Positions 54,609 to 63,738 of a stretch of DNA of 64,000 bases are shown here, in pieces. Within the stretch, counting starts at the first letter, position 1; every line of letters starts with the position of its first letter. Under the pieces are notes generated by a model that had not been told where the DNA came from, did no database searches, and saw only the letters and a list, made by a program, of their open reading frames with translations. The DNA comes from Stutzerimonas stutzeri. GTDB taxonomy: Bacteria > Pseudomonadota > Gammaproteobacteria > Pseudomonadales > Pseudomonadaceae. The stretch lies in NCBI RefSeq assembly GCF_015291885.1, contig NZ_CP036186.1, forward strand, positions 2,183,001 to 2,247,000, in the 5' to 3' direction. Position numbers and translations under genes: made by a program.

Positions 54609-56573
54609 GTGAGTTTTCGGATGCTTTCTGCAGTCAAGCGCTACAAGTCCCTGGTTGCCCGGGTGTTGCAGCGCTGCTTTCCACGTACTTCGGCCCATCT
54701 GCGTGACGAGGATGAGCTGTTGTTTCGCCGCTGGCGCACCGCCCAGGGCAAAGCGCCAAAGGCAGTTAAAGGCCAGGGCAAAAGCAAGGGCAAAACCAAG
54801 CCTGCCGGGACGAAACGCGCCACGGAGAAACCGCGCAAGCCGGCCGTTCAGGGCATCTATGCGGCAGCGCAACTGAAGGTTGAGGATGCGCAGGTCCAGG
54901 CGATGCGCGACCGCGTTCGCCAGGCGGTGGCTGCCGGAATCATCAGCGCGCCGTCGGAGGAGCAGTGGGCGATGATTCTCAGCCGCAGCCCGGTGACGCG
55001 GATCTTCGCCGGCGCCGGTTCCGGCAAATCCACCACCTTGCTGCTGCGGGTGGTGTTCATGCTCTGCCACATGGGCGTCGAGCCCGGACGCCTGACGGTC
55101 ATTTCCTTTACCAATGCCTCGTGCGTGCAGCTGCGCGAACAGTTGGTGCGCGTGCTCGGCTTCTGGCAGGTGCCGTTCGATGCGCAGCAGGCGCGCCAGT
55201 GCGTGCGCACCTTTCATTCGGCCATGGCGCAGCTGGCGCGCGAAGCACTGGAGCGACCGGTGTGGTTCGAGCAGCTGGACGACAAGGCCGCCGCGGCGGA
55301 CGAACCGGACAACCCGTTGGCCTCCGCGCGCCTGCGTCCCGCGCAAACTCGCCTGCTCAAACAGGCCTATCAGCAGTGTTACGCCGAACAAGCGACATTC
55401 CGCGAACGAGTGCACCGCTTGCTCGATCTGCCCGTGCCGCCGGCCGAAGCCGAGCAGGGCAGGCGCGTCGCACCGAAAGCGCCAGGCGATACCTTCACCC
55501 TGGCCGGCGAGTTCACGCCGCTGCCGCTGTACGAGGCCTTCTATGCCCAGGCAGGCTTTATCGAGAGCATCGGCATTCGTATCGATCAGATGCAGCCGGG
55601 CAGGCTGCAGTGCGCGGCGCGCGAACGAGATTTCGTCGAAGCGCTGGTGAGCTTCCATGGCTACTTCAGGGCCGCGCTGCGTGAGCAGGGGCTGATGACC
55701 TTCAACGAGGCCTTTCAGCAGCTCACCGAGCGTTTGGGCTCGGGCACGGATGTGCCTCAGACCAGCCTTGCGCCGTTCGAGCACCTGCTGATCGACGAAT
55801 TCCAGGACATTTCCCCGCAGATCGTCCAATGGCTGCAGGCCTTGCATCGCCAGCTGGCGCGACAGAAGGTCGGCCCGAGCCTGATGGCTATCGGTGACGA
55901 CTGGCAGTCGATCTACGGCTGGCGCGGCAGTTCGCCGGAGTTGTTCATGGACTTCGACAAGTACTTTCCGCGGCGCGGCGCCAAGGGCAGCGAGACGCTG
56001 CTGCTGGAAACAAACTACCGCTCCATCGAGCCGGTGATTCGCGATGGCGAGGCGGTGCTGGCCGGCGTGCAGTTCAAGCAGGCCAAGACCAGCCAGCCAT
56101 GCAAGCCGACGCAGCCGGGCGACCACGGGGTAAAGCTGGTCACCGGTTTCGACCTGAACAAGGGCCTGCCGAAGTTGATCGAGGCGATCACCGCGCAGTG
56201 CGCCCATGTGGCCGAACGGCAAAGCCGCGAACGCACCGCAGTGCTGTTGCTCAGCCGGCGCAACGAGCCGCTGCGGACCATTCAGGCGCAGCTGGACCGC
56301 AAGCTGCCGGTCAAGGCCTACACCATCCACCGCGCCAAGGGGTTGCAGGCCGAGGTGGCGATCATCATCGACGACTGCGCCCCGGTTCAGCCGCACCCGT
56401 TGCGCAACGCGCTGTATGCCTACTCGGGCTTCTTCCGCAACAGCTATGACCAGGCCATGGCCGATGAAAGCCTGCGCCTGGGCTACGTGGCGATCACCCG
56501 TGGCGTCAGCCGGGTGTTCTGGTACACACGCAAGCCCCAGGGCGCCACGGCACTGTTGCGCCAGCGCGGCTAG
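54609..56573 (+). CDS. UvrD/Rep-like superfamily 1 helicase
   Basis: The 654-residue protein has a basic N-terminal extension (about 1-85, rich in Lys/Arg with KGQGKSKGKTKPAGTKR). The helicase core follows: Q-motif region SEEQWAMIL, Walker A IFAGAGSGKSTTLLL, motif Ia VISFTNASC, Walker B LLIDEFQDISPQIVQ, motif III MAIGDDWQSIYGWRGSS, motif IV LLLETNYRS, motif V YTIHRAKGLQAEVAIII and motif VI YVAITRGVSRVFW. It probably unwinds DNA 3'-5' in repair; the family role of this branch is not settled. GTG at 54609 has AAGGG six bases before it; ATG 54621 is an alternative. It converges with the kinase-phosphatase gene, overlapping by four bases. Confidence 0.92.
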   Translation: MSFRMLSAVKRYKSLVARVLQRCFPRTSAHLRDEDELLFRRWRTAQGKAPKAVKGQGKSKGKTKPAGTKRATEKPRKPAVQGIYAAAQLKVEDAQVQAMRDRVRQAVAAGIISAPSEEQWAMILSRSPVTRIFAGAGSGKSTTLLLRVVFMLCHMGVEPGRLTVISFTNASCVQLREQLVRVLGFWQVPFDAQQARQCVRTFHSAMAQLAREALERPVWFEQLDDKAAAADEPDNPLASARLRPAQTRLLKQAYQQCYAEQATFRERVHRLLDLPVPPAEAEQGRRVAPKAPGDTFTLAGEFTPLPLYEAFYAQAGFIESIGIRIDQMQPGRLQCAARERDFVEALVSFHGYFRAALREQGLMTFNEAFQQLTERLGSGTDVPQTSLAPFEHLLIDEFQDISPQIVQWLQALHRQLARQKVGPSLMAIGDDWQSIYGWRGSSPELFMDFDKYFPRRGAKGSETLLLETNYRSIEPVIRDGEAVLAGVQFKQAKTSQPCKPTQPGDHGVKLVTGFDLNKGLPKLIEAITAQCAHVAERQSRERTAVLLLSRRNEPLRTIQAQLDRKLPVKAYTIHRAKGLQAEVAIIIDDCAPVQPHPLRNALYAYSGFFRNSYDQAMADESLRLGYVAITRGVSRVFWYTRKPQGATALLRQRG

Positions 56574-58291
56574 CGAAACAGCAGCGCGACGACTACCACC
56601 GCCAGCAGCAGCGACAGACCCTTCCAGAACAGCAGCGGATTGCGCTCCAGCAGCGGCGGGCGGGCCCGGTTGAGAAACGCCGGATTGGGCTGGCGCAGCT
56701 CGAAGACGAACTCCGACAGCTCGGCATAGCGCCGCGCCGGATCGGGATGCAGCGCCTTGCCCAGCACTTCGTCGATCCATGCCGGGATATCGCGTTGCGC
56801 ATGGCGTAGCGGCTGATAGCACAGGCGCTTCTGCGCTGCAGTGGTGCGTGCCCTGGCGACGTCGGCGCCGTAGGGCAAGCGACCGCTGAGCAACTGATAG
56901 GCGATTACCGCGAGGGAGAACTGATCCGAACGCGGCGTGCCGGCTTCGCCGAGAAAGTATTCCGGTGCGGTATAGGCGGCGGTACCGAGCAGGTTGTCCT
57001 GCGTGCCTGGCGCGTTGCGCTCGGCCAGTCCGGCGACCCGGGTCGAGCCGAGATCGATGATCTTCGGCGTGCCGGTGGTGTCGATCATCAGGTTCTGCGG
57101 GCGCAGGTCCTGATGCAGCATTTCCAGACGGTGGAAGGCGCGCAGGCCGCGGGCGATCTGCTCGACAATGCCGCGAACGGTTTCCAGGTCCGGCTGTGGA
57201 TGGTCGAGCATCCACTGCGCCAGCGTCTGGCCGTCGATGTACTCGCTGACCGTGTACAGGTAGCGGCGCTGCCGCGGTGGCGGGCAGGCCTTGATCACGT
57301 GCGGGTTGTCGAGGCGCCGGGCAATCCATTCTTCCAGCAGAAAGCGCTCCAGATAGGCCGCGTCGCCCCGCAGATCCATTGAGGGCGTCTTCAACACCAC
57401 GGTGCCGCCGCTGGCTTCGTCGACGGCCAGGTGTACATGGCTGCGGCTGCTGACATGCAGTTCGCGGACGATGCGGTAGCCATCGAACTGCATGCGTGGC
57501 TCCAGCAGCGGCGGCAGCGCCAGTTCACCGAGCTGCCGCTGCACATCGTCGACCGCCTGCTGCGGCAGGCTGTCGATGCGCACCAGTTGTGCGGTGAGGT
57601 TGTCGTCGCTGCCATTGGCCAATGCCCGCTCGACGATCCGGCGCGCCGCCAGGTCGAGCTCGTCCCCATGCTCGGCAACGAGCTGCGCCACCTCCCGTGC
57701 GCCGATGTGCTCGTAGACGCCATCGGTGGCGAGCAGGAACAGATCGCCGACCGCCAGCGGCAGAGTGCGGTAGTCGATCTCCAGGTGCCGGTCGATGCCC
57801 AGCGCTCGGCCGAGGTAGCTGGTGTCCGCCGACACGCGCACACGGTGATCTTCGGTCAGTTGTTCGAGGCCGCCGTCGCGCAATAGATAGATGCGTGCAT
57901 CGCCGACGTGGAACAGGTGCGCGCTGGCCGACTTGAGCACCAGCGCGCTGAAGGTGCAGACATAGCCGCGGTCGCGGTCATAGCGGTGCGGGCTGTGGCG
58001 GGTCTGCGCATGCAGCCAGGAATTGATCGCCACCAGCACCCGCTGCGCCGACTGCTTCACCGACCAGGCGTCGGAGGTGCAGAAGTAGTCGGAAAGAAAG
58101 CTCGCCACCGCTGTTTCGCTGGCGATATGACTGACCTCACTGCTGCTGATGCCGTCGGCCAGCGCGATGGCGATGCCCTTGCTGGCGAGCTGGGCACCGA
58201 TGGGCACGCAGGCGCCGTGAAAGTCCTGGTTGGTCGGCTTGCGCCCGCGGTCCGAATACTGGCCGAGGGAAATGGCGAGTTGGCTGGGCAT
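56570..58291 (-). CDS. PP2C phosphatase fused to a Ser/Thr protein kinase, membrane anchored
   Basis: The 573-residue protein has an N-terminal PP2C domain (about 5-245: GIALADGISSS, LFHVGDARIYLLRDGG, LATDGVYEHIG, GSDDNLTAQLVRI). A Hanks-type kinase follows (about 265-530: GGTVVLKTPS with the Lys, LHQDLRPQNLMID for the catalytic loop with HQD in place of HRD, and IIDLGSTRVAG for DFG). It ends in a C-terminal membrane helix (GLSLLLAVVVVALLFR). The start MPSQLAISLG at 58291 gives the PP2C N-terminus. It is the last gene of the nirBD-channel run, 60 bases after the channel. P. aeruginosa has a similar kinase between nirBD and the nitrate transporter, so a link to nitrogen assimilation is likely; substrates are unknown. 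Confidence 0.9.
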   Translation of the reverse strand: MPSQLAISLGQYSDRGRKPTNQDFHGACVPIGAQLASKGIAIALADGISSSEVSHIASETAVASFLSDYFCTSDAWSVKQSAQRVLVAINSWLHAQTRHSPHRYDRDRGYVCTFSALVLKSASAHLFHVGDARIYLLRDGGLEQLTEDHRVRVSADTSYLGRALGIDRHLEIDYRTLPLAVGDLFLLATDGVYEHIGAREVAQLVAEHGDELDLAARRIVERALANGSDDNLTAQLVRIDSLPQQAVDDVQRQLGELALPPLLEPRMQFDGYRIVRELHVSSRSHVHLAVDEASGGTVVLKTPSMDLRGDAAYLERFLLEEWIARRLDNPHVIKACPPPRQRRYLYTVSEYIDGQTLAQWMLDHPQPDLETVRGIVEQIARGLRAFHRLEMLHQDLRPQNLMIDTTGTPKIIDLGSTRVAGLAERNAPGTQDNLLGTAAYTAPEYFLGEAGTPRSDQFSLAVIAYQLLSGRLPYGADVARARTTAAQKRLCYQPLRHAQRDIPAWIDEVLGKALHPDPARRYAELSEFVFELRQPNPAFLNRARPPLLERNPLLFWKGLSLLLAVVVVALLFR

Positions 58292-58350
58292 CTTCAATCT
58301 GCGCGAAAGCCCCGGCGCGACTGCGGACCGGGGCTTGCGGTCACTCCCGA

Positions 58351-59163
58351 TCAGTAGACGGTACGTTTGGGGGCGGTGCGCACATGGGTGGTATAGAGCG
58401 TCAGGCCGGTGAAGGCCAGGCCGCCGACCAGGTTGCCGAGTGCGGTGGGGATTTCGTTCCAGAGCATGTAGTCCATCACCGAGAAGTCGCCGCCCATGAT
58501 CATCGCCGAGGGGAACAGAAACATGTTCACCACCGAATGCTCGAAGCCCATGAAAAAGAACAGCATGATCGGCATCCACATGGCGATCACCTTGCCGCTG
58601 ACCGAGGTGGAGATCATCGCGCCGACCACGCCCATCGACACCATCCAGTTGCACAGCATGCCGCGCAGGAAGATGGTCGCCCAACCGGCCGCGCCGAACT
58701 CGGCGTAGCCCAGGGTGCGGTCCTCACCGATGTGCGAGATCTTCTCGCCGATCGGCCCCGGGTCGGTGGAAAAGCCCATGGTAAAGACGAAGGCCATCAT
58801 GAAGGCGACCACCAGTGCACCGGCGAAGTTGCCGAGAAACACCCAGCCCCAATTGCGCAGAATGCCATTCACGGTCACCCCAGGACGGCGGTCGAGCAGG
58901 GCCAGCGGGGTGAGCATGAATACCCCGGTGAGCAGGTCGAAGCCCATCAGGTAAAGCATGATGAAACCCACCGGAAACAACATCGCGCCAACCAGTGGTG
59001 AGCCGGTCTGCACGGTAACGGCTACGGCGAACACCGCGGCGAGGGAGAGGATGGCGCCAGCCATGAAGGCGCGGATCAGCGTGTCGCGGGTGGACATGAA
59101 GATCTTCGATTCGCCGGCGTCCACCATCTTGGTGACGAACTCGGCAGGGACTATGTAGGACAT
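58351..59163 (-). CDS. Formate/nitrite channel family protein (FocA/NirC)
   Basis: The 270-residue membrane protein has six helices with FNT signatures: AFMAGAILSLAAVFAVAVTV, LLTGVFMLTPLALLDRR, NWGWVFLGNFAGALVVAFMM, GMLCNWMVSMGVVGAMI and MGFEHSVVNMFLFPSAMIMG (the pore His in FEHSV). It sits 180 bases after nirD in the assimilatory operon, so nitrite import is the likely role rather than formate transport. The 182-base spacer before it contains no other gene. Confidence 0.88.
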   Translation of the reverse strand: MSYIVPAEFVTKMVDAGESKIFMSTRDTLIRAFMAGAILSLAAVFAVAVTVQTGSPLVGAMLFPVGFIMLYLMGFDLLTGVFMLTPLALLDRRPGVTVNGILRNWGWVFLGNFAGALVVAFMMAFVFTMGFSTDPGPIGEKISHIGEDRTLGYAEFGAAGWATIFLRGMLCNWMVSMGVVGAMISTSVSGKVIAMWMPIMLFFFMGFEHSVVNMFLFPSAMIMGGDFSVMDYMLWNEIPTALGNLVGGLAFTGLTLYTTHVRTAPKRTVY

Positions 59164-59344
59164 GGCGGAATCTCTTTATTGGCAATGGAAGGCCGGCCCC
59201 GGCGGTCGTACCGGAGCTGGCTGTGCGTTGTCAGGTTGCGGGGCGAAGCGTTGGGCGTTGCTGAAGGCTCGGTCGCGGTCAAGACCGCTCCCATGGGATC
59301 GGTGCGATTTGGGAGCGAGGAGCCGCGCGAGTAAACGTTGGCAA

Positions 59345-59728
59345 TCAGCCGACGGCGATTTGCACCACGTCTCCCTCCAGGCGCACCGGCCAGACGCGCA
59401 GGCTTTGTTCGGGGTATTCCATGCAACTGCCGTCCTGCAGGCGGAAATGCTGCTTGTACAGTGGCGAAGCGATCACCAGCTCACCCTTGAAGTTGCCGAC
59501 GATGCCGCGGCCGATCACGTTGGCGCCAGACTTGGGGTCGCGGTTGTCGATGGCGAACAGCTGCTCGCCTTCGGCGTTATCGGGCAGGTGAAACAGCGCC
59601 ACCTGGGCGCCTTCGTGCCAGGCCACCACACCGGAATTGGCGACCAGGTCGGCGCGACTGCACAGCACCTGCCAGGTCGCTGGGGCTGCGGAACGGGAGT
59701 CGAGACGAACGACGTTGGACTGGCTCAT
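59345..59728 (-). CDS. nirD: Nitrite reductase (NADH) small subunit
   Basis: The 127-residue protein has the Rieske-like NirD fold without the iron-sulfur Cys/His ligands (QVLCSRADLVANSGVVAWHE, LFAIDNRDPKSGANVIGRGI, KGELVIASPLYKQHFRLQDG). It pairs with NirB to reduce nitrite to ammonium in the cytoplasm. Its ATG overlaps the nirB stop by one base (ATGA-type junction). Confidence 0.95.
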   Translation of the reverse strand: MSQSNVVRLDSRSAAPATWQVLCSRADLVANSGVVAWHEGAQVALFHLPDNAEGEQLFAIDNRDPKSGANVIGRGIVGNFKGELVIASPLYKQHFRLQDGSCMEYPEQSLRVWPVRLEGDVVQIAVG

Positions 59729-62286
59729 CAGAGCACCTCCTGGGTAAGTGGGATCAGGTGAAGTTCGCTGGCGCGCACCGGCCGACGCTGGCCACGCTCC
59801 TTAACGAAGTGGATGTCGGGGTCGCCGCGTCCGTCGTTGACGAAGGTGCGGAAGCGCTTGAGCTTCTCCGGATCGGAGATGGCATTGGCCCATTCGCACT
59901 GGTAGCTGTCGACCACGTGCTGCATCTGGCTTTCCAGCTCGGCGGCAAGGCCCAGGCTGTCGTCGAGGATGACGTCCTTCAGGTAGTCAAGGCCGCCTTC
60001 CAGGCTCTCGCGCCAGACCGAAGTGCGCTGCAGCTTGTCGGCGGTGCGCACGTAGAACATCAGCACGCGGTCGATGGTGCGTATCAGCGCTTCGTCGTCG
60101 AGGTCGGTGGCGAACAGCTCGGCATGCCGCGGGCGCATGCCGCCGTTACCGCAGACATAGAGGTTCCAGCCTTTGTCGGTGGCGATCACGCCGATGTCCT
60201 TGCTTTGCGCTTCGGCGCATTCACGGGTGCAACCGGATACGGCGAACTTGATCTTGTGCGGTGCACGCAGGCCCTTGTAACGGTCCTCCAGGCGCAGCGC
60301 CATGCCGACGCTGTCCTGCACACCGTAACGGCACCAGGTACTGCCGACGCAGGATTTCACCGTGCGCAGGCTCTTGCCGTAGGCGTGGCCGGTTTCGAAG
60401 CCGGCGGCGATCAGCTCGCCCCAGATGTCCGGCAGTTCGTGCAGCTGAGCACCGAACAGGTCGATGCGCTGGCCGCCAGTGATCTTGGTGTAGAGGTCGT
60501 ATTTCTTCGCCACCTGGCCGATGGCGATCAGCCCCTCCGGGGTGATCTCGCCGCCCGGGATGCGCGGTACCACCGAGTAGGTGCCGTTCTTCTGCATGTT
60601 GGCCATGAAGGTGTCGTTGGTGTCCTGCAGCGGAATCAGCGCCGGATCGGTGATCGGCTGGTTCCAGCACGAGGCCAGGATCGAACCCACCGTCGGCTTG
60701 CAGATGTCGCAACCGACATGGCCGCGGCCGTGTTTGGCCAGCAGTTCGGCGAAGCTCTGGATGCCCTCGACGCGGACGATGCCGTAGAGCTCCTGGCGGG
60801 TGTAGGCGAAGTGCTCGCAGAGGCTCTTGTCCACCGCCACGCCGCGCGCGGCCAGCTCGGCATCGAACACCAGCTTGAGCAGGGCGCTGCAGCCGCCGCA
60901 GCCGGTGGCCGCCTTGGTCGCGGCCTTGAGTTCGCCGAGATCGGTGACGCCGGCGTCGACCTGGCAGCACACCGCGCCCTTGCTGACGTTGTGACAGGAG
61001 CAGATGGTCGCGCTGGCCGGCAGGGCGTCCGGGCCAAGCGTCGGAGCGCCCTCGGTCTGCGGCAGGATCAGCGCGGACGGATCGGCCGGCAGCTTGATGC
61101 CGTTCTGCGCGTATTGCAGCAGAGTGTCGTAGTAGCTGTTGTCACCGACCAGCACCGCGCCGAGCACGGTCTTGCCGTCAGCTGACACCACCAGACGGCG
61201 GTAGCTGGCGCTAGCCTCATCAATGAAACGGTAACTGCGCGAGCCTGGTGTGGCGCCGTGGGCATCGCCGATGGAGCCTACATCCACGCCGAGCAGCTTG
61301 AGCTTGGTCGACATGTCGGCGCCGTAGAAGGGCTCGTGGGGTTCCTCGGCCAGCTGCGCGGCGACACTGCGCGCCATGCTGTAGCCCGGTGCAACCAGTC
61401 CGAACACGCTGCCGTTCCAGCTGGCGCACTCGCCGATGGCGAAGATCGCCGGGTCCGAGGTGCGGCATTCGCTGTCGATGACGATGCCGCCGCGCGGAGC
61501 GATCTCCAGCTCCGCGACATGGCCGAGGGCGTCTTGCGGGCGGATGCCGGCGGAAAACACGATCAGGTCGGTTTCGAGGAATTCGCCGTCGGTGAAGTTC
61601 ATCCGCCAGGCGTAGTCCTCGCCGGCGACGATCTCCTGGGTGGCTCGCGACAGATGCACGCCAACGCCGAGGGCCTCGATGCGCGCCTTCAATGCCGCAC
61701 CGCCTTCGCCGTCCAGCTGCACCGGCATCAGGCGCGGGGCGAATTCGACGACATGGGCTTCCAGTCCGAGCGACTTTAGCGCGTTGGCTGCTTCCAGCCC
61801 GAGCAGACCGCCGCCAACCACCACACCGCGACGGGCATTGGTCGCCGCGGCGCGAATGGCATCGAGATCATCAAGGGTGCGGTAGACCAGGCGCGCGCTG
61901 CCTTCGGCACCGGTGATCGGTGGCACGAAGGGGTAGGAGCCGGTGGCAAGAATCAGTTGGTCGTAAGGCTGACGGCCGGCACTGGTGACGACCTCCTTAC
62001 GTTCGCGGTCGATACCCAGCACCTGAACGCCCAGATGGGTGTAGACGCCGTGGCTGCTGTAGTAGGCGGCATCGCACATGGCCAGCGACTCGGCGTCGCG
62101 ACCGCCGAAGTATTCGGACAGGTGCACGCGGTCGTAGGCGCGCTGGCGCTCTTCGCCGAACACATGCAGCTCGTAGCGGGTGAGGGCGCCGCGCTCGATC
62201 AGCTGTTCGATGCAGTGGTGACCGACCATGCCGTTGCCGACGATGACCAGTTTTTCGAGCGTGAGCGGAGTGACGGTAGAACTCAT
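59728..62286 (-). CDS. nirB: Nitrite reductase (NADH) large subunit
   Basis: The 852-residue enzyme reduces nitrite to ammonium with NADH. Domains in order: FAD/NADH oxidoreductase (VIVGNGMVGHHCIEQLIERG; GVVVGGGLLGLEAANALK), BFD-type [2Fe-2S] region (ICSCHNVSKGAVC and ATGCGGC), then the nitrite/sulfite reductase half with siroheme-[4Fe-4S] ligands in CVGSTWCRYG and SGCTRECAEAQSKDIGV. The length is typical for NirB. It is the first gene of the run and is preceded by a 215-base leader with regulatory hairpins and a sigma-54 promoter. Confidence 0.96.
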   Translation of the reverse strand: MSSTVTPLTLEKLVIVGNGMVGHHCIEQLIERGALTRYELHVFGEERQRAYDRVHLSEYFGGRDAESLAMCDAAYYSSHGVYTHLGVQVLGIDRERKEVVTSAGRQPYDQLILATGSYPFVPPITGAEGSARLVYRTLDDLDAIRAAATNARRGVVVGGGLLGLEAANALKSLGLEAHVVEFAPRLMPVQLDGEGGAALKARIEALGVGVHLSRATQEIVAGEDYAWRMNFTDGEFLETDLIVFSAGIRPQDALGHVAELEIAPRGGIVIDSECRTSDPAIFAIGECASWNGSVFGLVAPGYSMARSVAAQLAEEPHEPFYGADMSTKLKLLGVDVGSIGDAHGATPGSRSYRFIDEASASYRRLVVSADGKTVLGAVLVGDNSYYDTLLQYAQNGIKLPADPSALILPQTEGAPTLGPDALPASATICSCHNVSKGAVCCQVDAGVTDLGELKAATKAATGCGGCSALLKLVFDAELAARGVAVDKSLCEHFAYTRQELYGIVRVEGIQSFAELLAKHGRGHVGCDICKPTVGSILASCWNQPITDPALIPLQDTNDTFMANMQKNGTYSVVPRIPGGEITPEGLIAIGQVAKKYDLYTKITGGQRIDLFGAQLHELPDIWGELIAAGFETGHAYGKSLRTVKSCVGSTWCRYGVQDSVGMALRLEDRYKGLRAPHKIKFAVSGCTRECAEAQSKDIGVIATDKGWNLYVCGNGGMRPRHAELFATDLDDEALIRTIDRVLMFYVRTADKLQRTSVWRESLEGGLDYLKDVILDDSLGLAAELESQMQHVVDSYQCEWANAISDPEKLKRFRTFVNDGRGDPDIHFVKERGQRRPVRASELHLIPLTQEVL

Positions 62287-62332
62287 GGCCTTTCCTCAGT
62301 CGAGCTGCTGCGGCACTGGGCCGGCAAAACGC

Positions 62333-62369
62333 AAAAAGGCGCCTGGAGCTGGTATCAGCTCCAGGCGCC
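62333..62369 (-). terminator. Intrinsic terminator in the nirB leader
   Basis: A perfect 14-base stem, GGCGCCTGGAGCTG / CAGCTCCAGGCGCC, has a four-base loop and is followed by TTTTTGCGTTTTGC on the minus strand. It lies about 47 bases before the nirB ATG, so most transcripts would stop there unless antiterminated. Confidence 0.9.
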
Positions 62370-62450
62370 TTTGCCTGGTAATTTAGTGGTGTGTGGGGTG
62401 GTCGGTCAGGCCTCGTTGCCTGCTACACCCGATCCCGTGCCTGTTGGCTT

Positions 62451-62497
62451 GACGGTCGCCGCTGACCGTCTGGGATGTCCTGCCGCGAGGCGGCAGG
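62451..62497 (-). promoter_or_regulatory. Two-hairpin ANTAR (NasT-type) antitermination motif
   Basis: On the transcript, hairpin one is CCTGCCGC-CTC-GCGGCAGG (62497-62479). After an eight-base linker comes hairpin two, GACGGTC-AGCGGC-GACCGTC (62470-62451). The six-base loop of hairpin two has A at position 1 and G at position 4, the hallmark of targets of ANTAR proteins such as NasT/NasR. Followed 80 bases later by an intrinsic terminator, this is the layout of nitrate-responsive antitermination leaders. Confidence 0.8.
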
Positions 62498-62512
62498 TGT
62501 TGCGAGGGCGAT

Positions 62513-62528
62513 TGCAGGTTGTATGCCA
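62513..62528 (-). promoter_or_regulatory. Sigma-54 promoter of the nirB operon
   Basis: On the minus strand TGGCATACAACCTGCA matches TGGCAY-N5-YTGCW, with GG at 62527-62526 and GC at 62515-62514. The predicted start near 62502 puts hairpin one at the very 5' end of the leader. NtrC-controlled nitrogen assimilation fits this promoter class. Confidence 0.75.
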
Positions 62529-62722
62529 GCTTTTCCAGTAGCGCGCATGTGCGGCTGCCAGGCCGGTGATTGCGCGGTGCTGGTCGCTAGGATGCTCAGC
62601 GATCAGCCTTCGTAACTCTGACCTGAGCGCGGCAGGCTTGAACCAGAACAGTGCGACGGTGCGGGCACGCTCCCCCCTTTGGGGCAATCAGGACCAGAGG
62701 CAGGGCGCAGATTGTTTCTGCA

Positions 62723-63481
62723 TCAACCGCCAAACGCCTCGCGGAGCAGCTTCGGTAGCGCTTGGCCGGCAGACATGGCGATCAGATGCTCGCGGTTGCC
62801 GGCAGTAGCCTCGCCCTGTGGGTTGATGTGCACCACGGTGGCTCCGGCGTCGCGCGCCCGGTGCGGCACCTCGGCAGCGGGATAGACCACGCCGGATGTG
62901 CCCACCGACAGCAGCAGGTCGCATTCGCCAGCCGCCTTGAACGCGGCACTGAGTGCAGCGACGGGCAGGCTCTCGCCGAACCAGACGACGCCGGGGCGCA
63001 GCCGTCCGCCGCAGTGGCTGCAACGGGGCGGTTCGAGGCGACGACCGCCTTCGGGCTCGTCGGCAGCCGGCAGTGGCTCGGCTGGCTCGCGGGCGCAGGC
63101 GAAACAGCGCGGTCGGTGCAGGCTGCCGTGCAGGTGAATGACATCCTCGCTGCCGGCACGCTCGTGCAGGTCGTCGACGTTCTGCGTGATGAGCGTCAGT
63201 TGCGGTACATGGCGCGCGAGGTCGGCGATGGCCAGATGAGCAGGATTCGGCTGGGATTGGAGGACGCGCATGCGCCGCCATTCATACCAGCCCCAGACCA
63301 GCGCCGGATCGCGGCGAAACGCTTCGGGCGTGGCCAGCTCGCCCGGATCGAAACGCTCCCATAAACCGGTCAGCGCGTCGCGGAAGGTCGGGATGCCGCT
63401 CTCGGCAGAAACGCCGGCACCGGTGAACACGACGACATGGCGCGCCGAGCGCAGCGCGGAAATCAGAGAAGCTGGAATCAC
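62723..63481 (-). CDS. cobB: Sirtuin, NAD-dependent lysine deacylase
   Basis: The 252-residue Sir2-family enzyme removes acyl groups from lysines using NAD. Motifs are VVFTGAGVSAESGIPTFRD, TQNVDDLHERAGSEDVIHLH with the catalytic His, and GVVWFGESLP. Two zinc CxxC pairs are RCFACA and RCSHCGG. The sequence WYEWRRMRV carries the Tyr-x-x-Arg pair typical of Sir5/CobB-like desuccinylases. The 'cobB' symbol is by family similarity. It stands alone, 240 bases upstream of the nirB leader promoter. Confidence 0.9.
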   Translation of the reverse strand: MIPASLISALRSARHVVVFTGAGVSAESGIPTFRDALTGLWERFDPGELATPEAFRRDPALVWGWYEWRRMRVLQSQPNPAHLAIADLARHVPQLTLITQNVDDLHERAGSEDVIHLHGSLHRPRCFACAREPAEPLPAADEPEGGRRLEPPRCSHCGGRLRPGVVWFGESLPVAALSAAFKAAGECDLLLSVGTSGVVYPAAEVPHRARDAGATVVHINPQGEATAGNREHLIAMSAGQALPKLLREAFGG

Positions 63482-63652
63482 GGTCGGCTCCGGATCAGGA
63501 ATGGCTGACCATCAATACCATCACGTCGCTGGCTTTCCAACGCGCCTGCTGGGCGAACGGCATTGGCTGGTGTCGGCTGTTCAAGCAGCACATCTTCCTT
63601 CGCGTCGAAGTTCTGACCGTCCAGCCGTTCGCTTTGGCCATCTGTCACCTAC

Positions 63653-63666
63653 TTGACGGACGTCAA
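63653..63666 (+). promoter_or_regulatory. ANR/DNR (FNR-type) box before the hemN-like gene
   Basis: TTGAC-GGAC-GTCAA is a perfect inverted repeat matching the FNR-family consensus TTGAY-N4-RTCAA. It ends 72 bases before the ATG, so a start at the standard -41.5 spacing would fall near 63701. This predicts oxygen- or NO-responsive expression. Confidence 0.7.
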
Positions 63667-63738
63667 CGCCACGGGCAGCGGCTCGCGGATGATGCCCCAT
63701 ACAGCAATAGACGCAATATTCGATGCCGGGAGGCTCTT

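Noticed and set aside
54384..57329. 981-codon minus-strand frame opposite the helicase and the kinase end
   Set aside because: It spans several unrelated genes in a shadow frame; the true minus-strand gene there uses another frame.
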